Notes: generated by a model from the sequence alone, not told the origin. A stretch of 64,000 nt of DNA from DTHT01 sp037444625 (GCA_037444625.1 JBBIMA010000015.1:7326-71325); one strand, 5' to 3'. Positions 12,759-21,973 are shown, counted from the stretch's first letter. Translations and numbers: made by a program.

Positions 12759-12768
12759 CCTGGTTTTC

Positions 12769-12774
12769 AGTATA
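12769..12774 (-). promoter_or_regulatory. Candidate -10 element (TATACT) of dnaE
   Basis: On the minus strand TATACT ends 10 nt before the dnaE ATG at 12758. There is no Shine-Dalgarno in the 10 nt between. It predicts a leader of only about 4 nt. No recognisable -35 element is seen 17 nt upstream. Confidence 0.4.
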
Positions 12775-12813
12775 AGCCGGGCACTCCAGCCCGGGCGCAC
12801 CGGCTTATGGAGG

Positions 12814-12819
12814 CATAAT
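12814..12819 (+). promoter_or_regulatory. Candidate -10 element (CATAAT) of the FG-GAP gene
   Basis: CATAAT ends 10 nt before the ATG at 12830 and no Shine-Dalgarno follows it. It is divergent from the dnaE -10 element 39 bp away. This gives a predicted near-leaderless transcript. Confidence 0.35.
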
Positions 12820-12829
12820 CAGTAGTACC

Positions 12830-14026
12830 ATGCGCGTAGGCACCAGCTTGGTTGTCGTGCTTGCCTGTTCCGCGGCGCAGGTTTCCTGGAAGCACCTTTC
12901 CAGTGCGGCCGGGGATTTTCCCGCACCCAACCCCGGGACCCAGCAAACCGCCTCTGTGGTCTGTGACTTCGATGGCGACGGCCTCAACGACTTCGCCATC
13001 GGCGAACGCACCGCCGCCCCGGCCGTGGTGTGGTACCGGCGCCACCCGTCCGGTTGGGTGCGTCACGTAGTGGAGGCGGGCGCCCTGAGGGTGGAAGCGG
13101 GCGGCGCCTGCGCCGACATTGACGGGGACGGCGATGCGGATCTCGTGCTGGGGGGCGACGCGCGCTCGAACGAAGTCTGGTGGTGGGAGAATCCCCGACC
13201 GGACTTTGACACGGGCAGGCCCTGGGTGCGCCGTGCGGTTAAGAATTCAGGCGCGAGAAAGCATCATGACCAGATCTTCGGCGATTTCGACGGGGACGGC
13301 CGCCAGGAACTGGTCTTCTGGAATCAGGGCGCAGGCAAATTGTTTCTGGCGCGCATCCCGCCCGATCCGCGCAACGCCGGCCCCTGGCCGTTGATCGAGA
13401 TCTACTCTTACGGCGCTGACAGCGAGATGCTCCAGCGCGGCTCGCCGGCCGCCTTTCGCAGCGTCAACGAACACGAGGGACTGGCCAAGGCCGACATTGA
13501 CGGCGACGGCCGGCCGGACATTATCGGCGGCGGCCGCTGGTTCAAGCACCTGGGCGGCGACCGGTTTCAAGAAAACCTTATTGACGCCGGCTACGCCTTC
13601 TCGCGCGTTGCCGCCGGGCAACTGATCCGGGCAGGACGGCCGGAAGTCGTGCTGGTGGTGGGTGACGGCGAAGGCCCGCTGGCCCTTTACGAATGGGCCA
13701 AAGGCACTTGGAAGCCGCGCGCGTTGCTGGAGAAGGTCGTCAACGGCCACAGCCTGGACGTGGCGGACTTCGACCGTGATGGGAACCTCGATATTTTTTG
13801 CGCCGAAATGCGGCTGAACGGGGGTAACCCGGATTCGAAAGCCTGGCTGCTGCTGGGAGACGGGGCCGGAGGGTTCCGTCCCGTTGTGATCACCCGCGGC
13901 TTGGATCATCACGAGTCCAGGATGGCGGATCTGGACGGCGACGCTCGCCACGATATCCTGGGCAAGCCTTACAACCACCGGACGCCTCGCCTGGACATCT
14001 GGCTCAACCGGGGCGCCGCCAAATGA
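12830..14026 (+). CDS. Secreted FG-GAP/VCBS repeat protein
   Basis: A 398-residue exported protein with a short N-terminal signal sequence (VVVLACSAAQ). At least six calcium-loop-like repeats of the D-x-D-x-D-G type are visible: DFDGDGLND, DIDGDGDAD, DFDGDGRQE, DIDGDGRPD, DFDRDGNLD and DLDGDARHD. They are spaced along a probable seven-bladed beta-propeller (FG-GAP/VCBS, PF13517). No catalytic domain is attached, so a ligand-binding or cell-surface role is likely. Such proteins are abundant in Solibacter-like genomes. It is convergent with the TonB receptor and shares a terminator-like hairpin with it. Confidence 0.85.
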   Translation: MRVGTSLVVVLACSAAQVSWKHLSSAAGDFPAPNPGTQQTASVVCDFDGDGLNDFAIGERTAAPAVVWYRRHPSGWVRHVVEAGALRVEAGGACADIDGDGDADLVLGGDARSNEVWWWENPRPDFDTGRPWVRRAVKNSGARKHHDQIFGDFDGDGRQELVFWNQGAGKLFLARIPPDPRNAGPWPLIEIYSYGADSEMLQRGSPAAFRSVNEHEGLAKADIDGDGRPDIIGGGRWFKHLGGDRFQENLIDAGYAFSRVAAGQLIRAGRPEVVLVVGDGEGPLALYEWAKGTWKPRALLEKVVNGHSLDVADFDRDGNLDIFCAEMRLNGGNPDSKAWLLLGDGAGGFRPVVITRGLDHHESRMADLDGDARHDILGKPYNHRTPRLDIWLNRGAAK

Positions 14027-14029
14027 GAA

Positions 14030-14057
14030 GGGGCGGAACCCTCTCGGATTCCGCCCC
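14030..14057. terminator. Bidirectional terminator-like hairpin
   Basis: GGGGCGGAA (14030-14038) and TTCCGCCCC (14049-14057) form a perfect 9-bp stem around a 10-nt loop, directly between the two convergent stop codons. There is no run of T on either side, so it may act as a GC-rich or factor-assisted terminator or as an mRNA end stabiliser. Confidence 0.6.
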
Positions 14058-14078
14058 GCAGATCTTGCCCGTCGCGCG

Positions 14079-17000
14079 TCAGAAGTCCACGCGCAGGTTG
14101 AACTGGATGACGCGGCTGAGGCCGCGCTGGGTGTTCACCATGCCAAAGTCGGCGCGAGTCGGATCCGTCACCGGCCCGGCGAAGTTGGTGTGATTGGTGG
14201 CGTTGAGCAGGTCCACGTCGAAGCTGGTGCGCAACCGCTCGGTGAAGCGGAAGACCCGCTTGATCTTGACGTCCCAGTTGCGGATGCCGTCCTCGCGCAG
14301 GCTGTCCAAGCGCGTGGGGAAGACCCGGACGTGGTAGGAGCCGGGCTGCATGGCGGTCCGGCCCTCGAAGCCCACGAAGCCCTGCGGAACGGCCCCGGTT
14401 CCGGTGTAACGGATCGAGCCGTCGAACCAGCGGTGAATGTCCTTGGCGTGCAGCTCGTCGTGTTTGAACAGGTCCGCAATCTTCGAGATGTCGCCGTAGA
14501 AGAACCGGTTGCCCCAACCGGTCGGGGCGCCCATCTGGTACTGGTAGACCCAGCTAAGCTGCCAGCCGCCGATGAGATGCTGGATGGGATTCTGGGTGAC
14601 CCACTTGCGCCCTTTGCCGAAGGGCAGCTCCCAGATGGCGCTCCAGACCGTACGGTGCGGCCGGATAGCGTCCTGGGGCCGGAAGGAAGGCCTGGAGTCA
14701 AACTCGTTGGCGTAGAAGTCCGACTCGCTGCCCTTGGACCAGGTGTACATCACGGCGGTCTGGAAGCCGCGGCTGAACCGCCGTTCCACCCGGAGCTGGA
14801 TGTCGTGGTAGATGTTGATGCCGCGGATGTCCTTGTAAGCCAGTCCGGGCCGCAAGCCGCTGAGGCCGTTGATGTTGGGGAAGGCGCGCAGGAGCTGGTG
14901 CTTGCGGATGGTGGTGCCGGTGAAAAAGCCCAAGGTCCGCAGGTAGTTGTAGAGCTTGGGGTCGGAGCTCTGAAGCGAAGCCAGGTTGTTGATATTGAAC
15001 GGGTTAGGTAGGCTGCGGTTCAAGTCGTCGTCCACGGCCTGATTGCGCGTCAGCCCATAAGCCCAGTATTGGGCGGGCAAGTAGCTGATGGTCTGGGAAA
15101 CCGGGATGCGCGAGTGAGCTCCGTTGTAGGCCGCCTCGAAGACCATGTCGGTGGAAATCTCCCGCTGCATTCCGAAGCGGTAGCGCTGCTGCCAGGCCGG
15201 CTCGTAATCCCGCGGCACGAAGCTCCAGCCGCGTCCCTGGCGGATGATCGGGCCGAGGCTGTTGCCGTAAGGCGTGTCGAAGCGCGACCCGTCGGCGCGA
15301 ACCGGGAAGGGATCCACCATCGGGTTGCGATTGGCGGCCAGGTTGGCGATGCTGCCCACGCCGCAGCAGAAAGTCAGACCCCGGTCGGTCGTGAGCACGG
15401 TCGAGGTCGCCTGGCTGAAGCCGTCCTGGTTGGGCCGGTCGTTGTTGGAGTTGAAAGTGTCGTAATACCAGCCGTAGCCGAAGCGGATCACGGTCTGGTC
15501 GTTGAGCTGGTACACCATGCCGATACGCGGCAGGAACAGGTGGTTGCCGTCGGTGAAGGTCTTGTAAGGCTGGCCCAGGTAGTAGGTGCCGCCGCGCACC
15601 TTGAACTGGGCGGCGGGCATCTCGGGGATGGGATTCTTGGCGTAGGCGGCCTCCACCAGGTCGGCGAAGGGCGGCTTGTAGTTGAAGTCGAAGCCGCCGG
15701 CGATGCCGCGGTTGAAGCGCTCGGTGATGCCCCCGATCCGTTCGTAGCGCAGGCCGAGCTGGAATTGGAGCTTCCGGGTGGCGCGCCAGTCGTCCTGGAA
15801 GAAAATGCCGCGGTAGCGGGTGCTCCAGATGGCGGTGTCATTGGTGGCAATGGAAATGCCGGAAGGCAGCCCCATCATGAAGGCCGCCCAGCCCAGGCCG
15901 AGGTTGGAAGCGGTGGTCGTGTTATCGGCCTGGCGAACGTAGTTCTGGTTGAAGGTGAAGGTGCCCGAAGAGTACCCCGGTCCGGCGGTGGTCGTCCAGT
16001 AACGGCGCTCCTGCCAGCCGTAGCGGAAGGAGTGCGAACCCTTCACCGTGGTGAAGTGGACGCGGGCTTCCCCGGTGGTGCCGCGGATGGTGATGGCGGG
16101 ATAGGTCGAGCCGATCGTCTCGACTCCGCTGATAGCCATTTGGGGCAGGGTATGCCATTGGTCCGCCTTGGCGTCTAAATAGGCGGGCAGGCCTACGTCG
16201 GTCGGCTTGTACTTGGTCTGGATGGGCCGCTCGGCGCCCTCGTTGAAGCGCGTCCAGCTCAGGCCCAGATCCATGACCGTGGTGTTCGACAGCGTCCAGA
16301 TGTAGCTGCCGCCGCCGCCTTTGTTGATCCGGACCAGGCCGTTGGTGTGCAGGCCGCGCTTGGTTTCGTACGTCCAGTCGTACTCGTCGGCCAGCCGGTG
16401 GTTCCAATACCAGCGGGCGAACAGGCGCTGGCGCTCATTGAAGTTGTAATCCCAGCGATTCACGATCGAGTTGAAGCGCTCGTCCTTGGGCATGTTGACG
16501 GCGTAGTAGTTGTTGATGCCTTCGGGCGAGACCAGGCCGGGCACGTCGTTGGGCTTGGGATAGAGCGGCTCGTAAAACTTGTAGACCGGATTGAGGACGG
16601 GCACGCCCTTGTTGCCCGGGAACGGGGTGCGGACCACCCGGCCGCCGACCTGGCGCGCCGAGCGCGGATCGTAGACGGTGTACTTGACGGCGTCAATGGC
16701 GAGCAAGTCGGAGAAGTCGCCCTGCCGCCAGGCCATCTTGGGCACGGTCCGGTTGATCGAGCTGGTGGTTTCGGCCTTCTTCTGGTAGATGCCGTTGTAC
16801 TGGAAGTAGAAGAAGAACTTGTCGCGCCCGTTGTAAATCTTGGGAAGGCGGAAGGGCCCGCCCAGATCGAAGCCGAAGTCGTTCGAGCGCCCGGGCGCCT
16901 GCTTGGGGTCGCTCGACTTCTTCTTGCCCTCGCGGACGTCGCGCTCCCAGAGCAGGCGGGTGAAGTGCGGGGTGGCGTTCCAGCGCTGCTGCCAGTGCTG

Positions 17001-17762
17001 ATCGAACAGAGAGCCGTGGTAGGTGTTGGTGCCCGCCTTGGTCATGACGTTGACCACGGCGCCGGAGGTGTAGCCGTAGGAGGCGTCAATGGCCAGAGTC
17101 TCCAGCTTGAATTCCTCGACCGCCTCGGAGGAAGGCACGAAGCCCACCCGGCGGCCGGTCCCAGTGACCGGCATGCCGTCAATGCTGTACTCGTTCGACC
17201 CTACCCCGCCCATGGTGTTGAAGGAGGAGGTTCCGGCGTTGTCGAACGGCCGCCGGTACTCGGGCTGGCCGGTCCAGTGCATGCCGGGGGCCAGCGTGGC
17301 CATGGCGAAGGGGTTCATGTCCGAGAAGGGCAGGTCCTGGATCTGGCGCGTGTCCACTACGCGCCCGCCCGAAGCCGTGGTGGTGTCCAGCAGCGGCGCC
17401 TGCGCGACGACCTCGACGGTCTCGGCGATCTGGCCCACCTGCAACTGCAAGGTGATGTTCAAGCGCCCGGCCACCTGAAGCACCAGCCCGGTTTGCAGCG
17501 AGCGTTTGAAGCCCGGCGCCTCGGCGGCCACCGAGTAAGGGCCGGGATTGAGCAGGCTGACTTCGAAGTAGCCGGTCTCGTTGGTTACGGTCCGGCTGCT
17601 GACGTTGGTTTCCGTGTTGGTGATGGTGACGGAGGCGTTGGGGATGACCGCGCCTTGCGGGTCCACCACGCGTCCGGAGATGGTGCCGCGCGGATCCTGC
17701 GCCAGACACAGGCCCGCGAGCATGACAAGGATGGCAAGCAAACAAAGCAACTGGCGAGACAT
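14079..17762 (-). CDS. Oar-like TonB-dependent receptor with carboxypeptidase-regulatory domain
   Basis: A 1,227-residue outer-membrane receptor. Order: signal peptide (LLCLLAILVMLAGLCLAQ), a carboxypeptidase regulatory-like beta-sandwich at about 25-105 (GTISGRVVDPQGAVIPNASV), a TonB plug at about 115-230 (containing YSIDGMPV), and a large beta-barrel ending in Phe (FNLRVDF). This is the Oar-like/CarboxypepD_reg group that is greatly expanded in Acidobacteriota and is thought to import large substrates such as oligosaccharides or peptides. Start 17762 is chosen for the signal peptide and the GGGAG 8 nt upstream; the frame continues to 17795. Substrate cannot be deduced. Confidence 0.93.
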   Translation of the reverse strand: MSRQLLCLLAILVMLAGLCLAQDPRGTISGRVVDPQGAVIPNASVTITNTETNVSSRTVTNETGYFEVSLLNPGPYSVAAEAPGFKRSLQTGLVLQVAGRLNITLQLQVGQIAETVEVVAQAPLLDTTTASGGRVVDTRQIQDLPFSDMNPFAMATLAPGMHWTGQPEYRRPFDNAGTSSFNTMGGVGSNEYSIDGMPVTGTGRRVGFVPSSEAVEEFKLETLAIDASYGYTSGAVVNVMTKAGTNTYHGSLFDQHWQQRWNATPHFTRLLWERDVREGKKKSSDPKQAPGRSNDFGFDLGGPFRLPKIYNGRDKFFFYFQYNGIYQKKAETTSSINRTVPKMAWRQGDFSDLLAIDAVKYTVYDPRSARQVGGRVVRTPFPGNKGVPVLNPVYKFYEPLYPKPNDVPGLVSPEGINNYYAVNMPKDERFNSIVNRWDYNFNERQRLFARWYWNHRLADEYDWTYETKRGLHTNGLVRINKGGGGSYIWTLSNTTVMDLGLSWTRFNEGAERPIQTKYKPTDVGLPAYLDAKADQWHTLPQMAISGVETIGSTYPAITIRGTTGEARVHFTTVKGSHSFRYGWQERRYWTTTAGPGYSSGTFTFNQNYVRQADNTTTASNLGLGWAAFMMGLPSGISIATNDTAIWSTRYRGIFFQDDWRATRKLQFQLGLRYERIGGITERFNRGIAGGFDFNYKPPFADLVEAAYAKNPIPEMPAAQFKVRGGTYYLGQPYKTFTDGNHLFLPRIGMVYQLNDQTVIRFGYGWYYDTFNSNNDRPNQDGFSQATSTVLTTDRGLTFCCGVGSIANLAANRNPMVDPFPVRADGSRFDTPYGNSLGPIIRQGRGWSFVPRDYEPAWQQRYRFGMQREISTDMVFEAAYNGAHSRIPVSQTISYLPAQYWAYGLTRNQAVDDDLNRSLPNPFNINNLASLQSSDPKLYNYLRTLGFFTGTTIRKHQLLRAFPNINGLSGLRPGLAYKDIRGINIYHDIQLRVERRFSRGFQTAVMYTWSKGSESDFYANEFDSRPSFRPQDAIRPHRTVWSAIWELPFGKGRKWVTQNPIQHLIGGWQLSWVYQYQMGAPTGWGNRFFYGDISKIADLFKHDELHAKDIHRWFDGSIRYTGTGAVPQGFVGFEGRTAMQPGSYHVRVFPTRLDSLREDGIRNWDVKIKRVFRFTERLRTSFDVDLLNATNHTNFAGPVTDPTRADFGMVNTQRGLSRVIQFNLRVDF

Positions 17763-17859
17763 TCCCTTTCTCCCGTAGGAAATTGCGGGGCCCAACCCCC
17801 GGGATTCAGACTAACCGTCTCGGCCCAAGGCCGAACCAGCCGGCCTCGAATCCAAAAGC

Positions 17860-17888
17860 AGTATATGCCAGGCGCGCGGCGGCGTCAA
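17860..17888 (-). promoter_or_regulatory. Sigma-70-type promoter of the TonB receptor
   Basis: On the minus strand TTGACG (17888-17883) and TATACT (17865-17860) are separated by exactly 17 bp. This is the best vegetative promoter seen in the window. It gives a leader of about 90 nt before the ATG at 17762. Confidence 0.7.
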
Positions 17889-18029
17889 CCTTGGGCGGCC
17901 TTTGCCGGAGGGCTTCAGACCGCCATGGGGAGCGCTGCGGGGCGTGCTCTGCGCAAGCCGGTGAGGGTTGCCCGCCCGCAGGGTTTGCCCGTAAAATGAG
18001 AATCGGGCGGTGGCCCGGCGGGGTTCGGC

Positions 18030-19067
18030 ATGCTCCGGCAGACGGCTCTGACGCCTCGCAACGCGGAGATCCTGCACTCGATCGTGGAGACCTATATCCA
18101 GACGGGCCAGCCTGTGGCTTCGCGGACGATCTCGCGTCGCACCAAGACCGGTTTGAGCGCCGCCTCGATCCGCAACGTGATGGCGGACCTCTCCGAGGAG
18201 GGATATCTGGAGCAGCCGCACACCTCGGCGGGGCGGGTCCCGACCGAGAAGGCCTTCCGGCTCTACGTGCAGTCGCTGGGGGCGGGCCGCCTGCGCGCCT
18301 CTGAGTTGGAGCGGCTGCGGGCGGAATTCCGCGGGGTGGAGACGATCGAGGGGCGGGCGGAACGCTCCTCGCACGTGCTGACCGAGCTGACGGGCAACGT
18401 GGGGATCGCGGCCACCGTTCCGGCCGCCAGCCAGACGCTGCACCAGGTGGAGATCCTCTCGCTGGCGGAGCGGCGGATCCTGATGATCGTGGTCACCCGG
18501 GACGGGACGGTGCGGGAGAGGGTGGTCACGCTGGAAGAGACGCTCAGCCAGCAGGAGCTGGACTCGATCCGTAACTACTTGAACTGGAACTTCAGCGGCT
18601 GGGTTCTGGAGGAGGCGCGGCGGGAGTTGGCGCGGCGGCTGGAGCAGGATAGCGCCGCCTATGACGCCATCCTGCGCCGGCTGGCGTTGTTGCGGGCCAA
18701 GGGCCTGCTCGAGTTCCAACTGACCCCGGCCATGTACGTGGAGGGCGTGGCGAATCTGGTGGGTCTGGACTTGCACCTGACGCGGGAGAAGCTGCGGGAG
18801 CTGGTCCGGGCCTTGGAAGAGAAGAAGCGGGTGCTCCAGATTCTGGATCGCTTCCTGGAGAAGCCGTCCGGTCAAGTGGAGGTGTGCGTGGGCTTGGGCG
18901 AGGTGCACCCCAGCATGAAGGCGCTCTCCCTGATCGGCCTGCAAGTGATCCTGCCGGGAGGGGCGTCCGCGAGGATCGCGGTGCTGGGCCCCCTGCGCAT
19001 GAACTACGAGAAGGTGATCTCGGCGGTGCTCCACGTGGGCGATGCCTTCCGCAGCGTTCCTGCTTGA
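18030..19067 (+). CDS. hrcA: Heat-inducible transcription repressor HrcA
   Basis: A 345-residue repressor, the normal HrcA length. The N-terminal winged helix reads LTPRNAEILHSIVETYIQTGQPV, then SAASIRNVMADLSEEGYLEQPHTSAGRVPT (about 30-65), which is the family signature. A dimerisation and GAF-like core follows. HrcA normally binds CIRCE (TTAGCACTC-N9-GAGTGCTAA) in front of chaperone genes. I found no such element before hrcA or before groES in this window, so its operators must be elsewhere or divergent. A TAAAAT at 17992-17997 may be its -10. It is followed by grpE and dnaJ, with no dnaK between. Confidence 0.95.
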   Translation: MLRQTALTPRNAEILHSIVETYIQTGQPVASRTISRRTKTGLSAASIRNVMADLSEEGYLEQPHTSAGRVPTEKAFRLYVQSLGAGRLRASELERLRAEFRGVETIEGRAERSSHVLTELTGNVGIAATVPAASQTLHQVEILSLAERRILMIVVTRDGTVRERVVTLEETLSQQELDSIRNYLNWNFSGWVLEEARRELARRLEQDSAAYDAILRRLALLRAKGLLEFQLTPAMYVEGVANLVGLDLHLTREKLRELVRALEEKKRVLQILDRFLEKPSGQVEVCVGLGEVHPSMKALSLIGLQVILPGGASARIAVLGPLRMNYEKVISAVLHVGDAFRSVPA

Positions 19068-19126
19068 GGCGGCCTGAAGCAGGGGGCGGCAGCGATTGCT
19101 ACCCTGAAGGAGAGTGGTGTCGCATC

Positions 19127-19747
19127 ATGTCCGATAACGATCATGTCGGGGATTCCGGCCTTCCGCTGGCGGAGCCTGCGGCCGGAGAACCTGAGAGCCC
19201 TGCGCCGTCCGAGCAGGCCGTCCGGGAAGGGGCGGCAGCAGAGGCCGCGCCCGCCGACGCCGTCGAACTCCAGGATCCCGCCGCCCTGCTGGCCGGCCTT
19301 TCGGCCGAGCGCGACGAACTGGCCCGCCAGCGCGATGAGTACTACGAGCTGTTGCTCCGGCGCAGCGCCGAGTTCGAGAACTACCGCCGCCGGGTGGAAC
19401 GGGAGCGCCGGGAACTGCTGGAGTTCGCGGGCATGGAGACGGTGCGCGAGTTGCTCCCGATCCTGGACGATTTCGAGCGGGCCTTGAAGGTGGAGTCAGC
19501 CGACCGGGACTACGTGCGGGGGGTCGAGCTGATCTACCAGCGCCTGCTGGAGACGCTCAAGAAGCTGGGCCTGGAGCCGATAGCCTGCCAGGGGGAGAAA
19601 TTCGATCCCCACCGCCACGAGGCGGTGGAGATGACCCCCAGCGAGGAGATCGAGGACCACACGGTGATCGAGGAATACCGCCGCGGGTACAATTTTAGGG
19701 GAAGACTGCTGCGGCCGGCGATGGTGAAGGTGGCCGTCAAACCCTGA
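19127..19747 (+). CDS. grpE: Nucleotide exchange factor GrpE
   Basis: The 206-residue DnaK co-chaperone. The first 50 residues are a low-complexity Glu/Pro/Ala tail, followed by a long coiled coil (about 60-110: ELARQRDEYYELLLRRSAEFENYRRR), which is the GrpE dimer stalk, and a beta-domain ending RGYNFRGRLLRPAMVKVA. The ATG at 19127 is chosen because the upstream in-frame extension overlaps hrcA; a GAAGGAG lies about 13 nt before it. dnaJ begins 4 bp after the stop, so grpE-dnaJ is an operon. Confidence 0.95.
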   Translation: MSDNDHVGDSGLPLAEPAAGEPESPAPSEQAVREGAAAEAAPADAVELQDPAALLAGLSAERDELARQRDEYYELLLRRSAEFENYRRRVERERRELLEFAGMETVRELLPILDDFERALKVESADRDYVRGVELIYQRLLETLKKLGLEPIACQGEKFDPHRHEAVEMTPSEEIEDHTVIEEYRRGYNFRGRLLRPAMVKVAVKP

Positions 19748-19751
19748 ACGG

Positions 19752-20873
19752 ATGGCTGTGGCCAAGCGAGATTACTATGAAGTCCTGGGCGTAGGCCGCA
19801 ATGCCACCCAGGATGAGCTCAAGAGCGCCTACCGCAAGATGGCGCTGCGCTACCACCCCGACCGCAACCCCGGCGACAAGGAGGCGGAAGAGAAATTCAA
19901 GGAGGCGGCCGAGGCCTATAGCGTGCTCAGCGACCCGCAGAAGCGGGCCGTCTACGACCGCTACGGCCACCAGGGGCTGACCGGAGCGGCCGCTCCCGGC
20001 TTCGATCCCACCATCTTCGCCGACTTCAGCGACATCCTGGGCGACCTGTTCGGCTTCGAGGACTTCTTCGGCGGCGGCAGCCGCCGGCGGCGCACCCGGC
20101 CGCAGCGGGGCGAGGACCTGCGCTACGACCTGGAGATCAGCTTCGAAGACGCCATGCGCGGCCTGACGGCGGAGATCCAAATCCCCCGCCAGGAGACTTG
20201 CTACCGCTGCCAGGGCCGCGGGGCCGAACCGGCCGACATCGCTCCCTGTCCGACCTGCCGGGGGCGCGGCGAGCTGGTCTATCAGCAAGGCTTCCTTTCC
20301 ATCCGCCGCACCTGCACCCATTGCAGCGGTACGGGACAGGTGGCCCGCAAGGCGTGCGGCCATTGCCGCGGGCAGGGCTGGGTGCAGAGCGAGCGCAAAC
20401 TGAAGGTCAACATCCCGCCCGGCGTGGACACAGGCACCCATCTCCGTCTGGCCCAGGAAGGCCAGCCGGGCGCCCACGGCGGCCCGCCCGGCGACCTCTA
20501 CGTGGTGCTCACCGTCAAAGAGCACCCCTTCTTCGAGCGGCGCGAGAACGACCTGCACTGCACCATCCCCCTCAACGTGGCTCAAGCCGCCCTGGGCACC
20601 GAGATCGAAGTGCCCACCCTGGACGGGCCGGAGACCCTCCAGATCCCTGAGGGCACGCAGAGCGGCGCCGTCTTCCGGCTGCGCAATCGGGGCGCGCCCC
20701 GGCTCAACGGCCACGGGCGGGGCGACCTCTACGTCCACGTCGAGGTGAAAGTCCCCTCCCGGCTGACCCGAGAGCAGCGCCGGCTGTTCGAGCAGTTGCG
20801 CGAGACTCTGCCGGCGGACAACCAACCCAAGCCCAAGGGCCTGTTCGAGAAGGTCAAGGACTACTTCATGTAG
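19752..20873 (+). CDS. dnaJ: Chaperone protein DnaJ
   Basis: A type I J-protein of 373 residues that stimulates DnaK ATPase and delivers clients. The J domain (1-70) has HPD at 35-37. A Gly/Phe region follows, then the zinc region with four CxxCxGxG repeats (CYRCQGRG, CPTCRGRG, CTHCSGTG, CGHCRGQG) at about 145-205 and two C-terminal client-binding beta-domains. The last residues (GLFEKVKDYFM) match DnaJ C-termini. It is tightly linked to grpE. Confidence 0.97.
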   Translation: MAVAKRDYYEVLGVGRNATQDELKSAYRKMALRYHPDRNPGDKEAEEKFKEAAEAYSVLSDPQKRAVYDRYGHQGLTGAAAPGFDPTIFADFSDILGDLFGFEDFFGGGSRRRRTRPQRGEDLRYDLEISFEDAMRGLTAEIQIPRQETCYRCQGRGAEPADIAPCPTCRGRGELVYQQGFLSIRRTCTHCSGTGQVARKACGHCRGQGWVQSERKLKVNIPPGVDTGTHLRLAQEGQPGAHGGPPGDLYVVLTVKEHPFFERRENDLHCTIPLNVAQAALGTEIEVPTLDGPETLQIPEGTQSGAVFRLRNRGAPRLNGHGRGDLYVHVEVKVPSRLTREQRRLFEQLRETLPADNQPKPKGLFEKVKDYFM

Positions 20874-20890
20874 CCCGCCCGTGCGGGGGC
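20873..20890 (+). terminator. Weak hairpin after dnaJ
   Basis: CCCGC (20874-20878) and GCGGG (20883-20887) form a short 5-bp stem with a 4-nt loop right after the dnaJ stop. There is no T-run. It could serve dnaJ and the convergent DUF4097 gene, but the support is weak. Confidence 0.25.
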
Positions 20891-20900
20891 TGGGCCGGAG

Positions 20901-21830
20901 TCAGCGTCGCAGCACGCGAATCGAGCCGTTGGAAGTGGCGAGCTCGATCGCCGGGCCCCCGCCGGCGATGTCACCCTCGAGGAAGTTCTTGCCGCTGGTG
21001 CGGGTCAACACCGGCAGATCCGAGTGAATCGAGCCGTTCGAGGTGACGGCTCTCAGGCGGGCCTTGGCGGACTCGGGCAGCCACAAGGTGATGGAGGCGT
21101 TGCTGGTGACGGCGCGGATCTCGTTGTCCTGGAAGGCGTCCAGGGTCAGCTCGATGCTGCCGTGGGAGGTTTCCAGCTTCAGCAGCCGGCGCGCAGCGGG
21201 CTTGGCCAGCCGGGCGTAGATGCCGGCGTTGGAGGTGACGGCCTCCAGGGCTCCCTCCAACCGCTCCAGGCGGATGCTGCCGTTGGAGGTGCGCAGGAGG
21301 GCGTCGCCGCTGAGCTGATCGGCGTGGATGGAGGCGTTGCTGGTTCGGGCTTCCAGGCGGCCTTGGATCCTGCGCAAGGTGACGGAGCCGTTGGAGGTTC
21401 CCAGGCGCGAGGCGCCGCGCACGTCTTCGACCCGGATGGAGCCGTTCGAGGTGGCGATGCGCTCGAGCTCGACCTGCTGCGGCACGCGCAGCACGTAACG
21501 GGCGCCCATGCCGCGCCGCCTCTCGGGCCGGAGGGTGCGGATGCGGACGGCGTCGGAGGCGGCGTTGACCTCGATCTTGACCTCCCGCAGGTCGGCTTGT
21601 GTGGCGGCATACTTCTGGCCCGTGATGCGCACCTCATCCTTTTCCCAGCCCAGGATTTCGACCGGCCCGTTGAAGCTTTCCAGCTCCAGCGTGCCGCCCG
21701 GCTTCAAGGGATAGCTATAGCTGAAGTCCTCGCGGAAACGCGCCGCATCGTGCAGGACGTCCTCCAGCTCGCAGCCCGCGGGAGCGAGCATCAGGGGCAG
21801 GGCCGCCAGACACACACCGCGCCAGCGCAT
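20901..21830 (-). CDS. Exported DUF4097-family beta-repeat protein
   Basis: A 309-residue protein with an N-terminal hydrophobic segment ending APAGCE, so it is secreted or, less certainly, a lipoprotein (the lipobox is imperfect). The remainder is a right-handed beta-repeat array in which short units of the kind TSNGSI or TSNASI recur about every 20-25 residues, typical of DUF4097 (PF13349). Family members are often near anti-sigma factors or stress systems, but none is adjacent here. ATG 21830 is chosen over a GTG at 21839 because GTGAGG lies 8 nt before it. Confidence 0.8.
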   Translation of the reverse strand: MRWRGVCLAALPLMLAPAGCELEDVLHDAARFREDFSYSYPLKPGGTLELESFNGPVEILGWEKDEVRITGQKYAATQADLREVKIEVNAASDAVRIRTLRPERRRGMGARYVLRVPQQVELERIATSNGSIRVEDVRGASRLGTSNGSVTLRRIQGRLEARTSNASIHADQLSGDALLRTSNGSIRLERLEGALEAVTSNAGIYARLAKPAARRLLKLETSHGSIELTLDAFQDNEIRAVTSNASITLWLPESAKARLRAVTSNGSIHSDLPVLTRTSGKNFLEGDIAGGGPAIELATSNGSIRVLRR

Positions 21831-21963
21831 AGAATGCACCTCACGGGCAACTATACGGAAGAGGCGGGCTTTTGTTCCCTGCTTTTTTGGAGGGGTGCGC
21901 GCCCCCCCGGGGGCGGGGGGGGGTTAAAGAGAGTGTAGGGGTGGGGCGGCAACACCCGATGGG

Positions 21964-21973
21964 NNNNNNNNNN
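21964..21973. other. Assembly gap (ten undetermined bases)
   Basis: Ten N bases mark a scaffold join. The flanks are extreme: long C and G runs at about 21901-21930 on the left and strong GC hairpins on the right. The true gap length is unknown and sequence next to it may be unreliable. Confidence 0.98.

Noticed and set aside
17940..18030. CIRCE element upstream of hrcA
   Set aside because: No TTAGCACTC/GAGTGCTAA-like pair was found by eye; the same holds upstream of groES.
20901..21830. Short repeated motif in the DUF4097 gene as a DNA repeat array
   Set aside because: The repeats are protein-level beta-coil units with varied codons, explained by the family fold rather than by a tandem DNA repeat.
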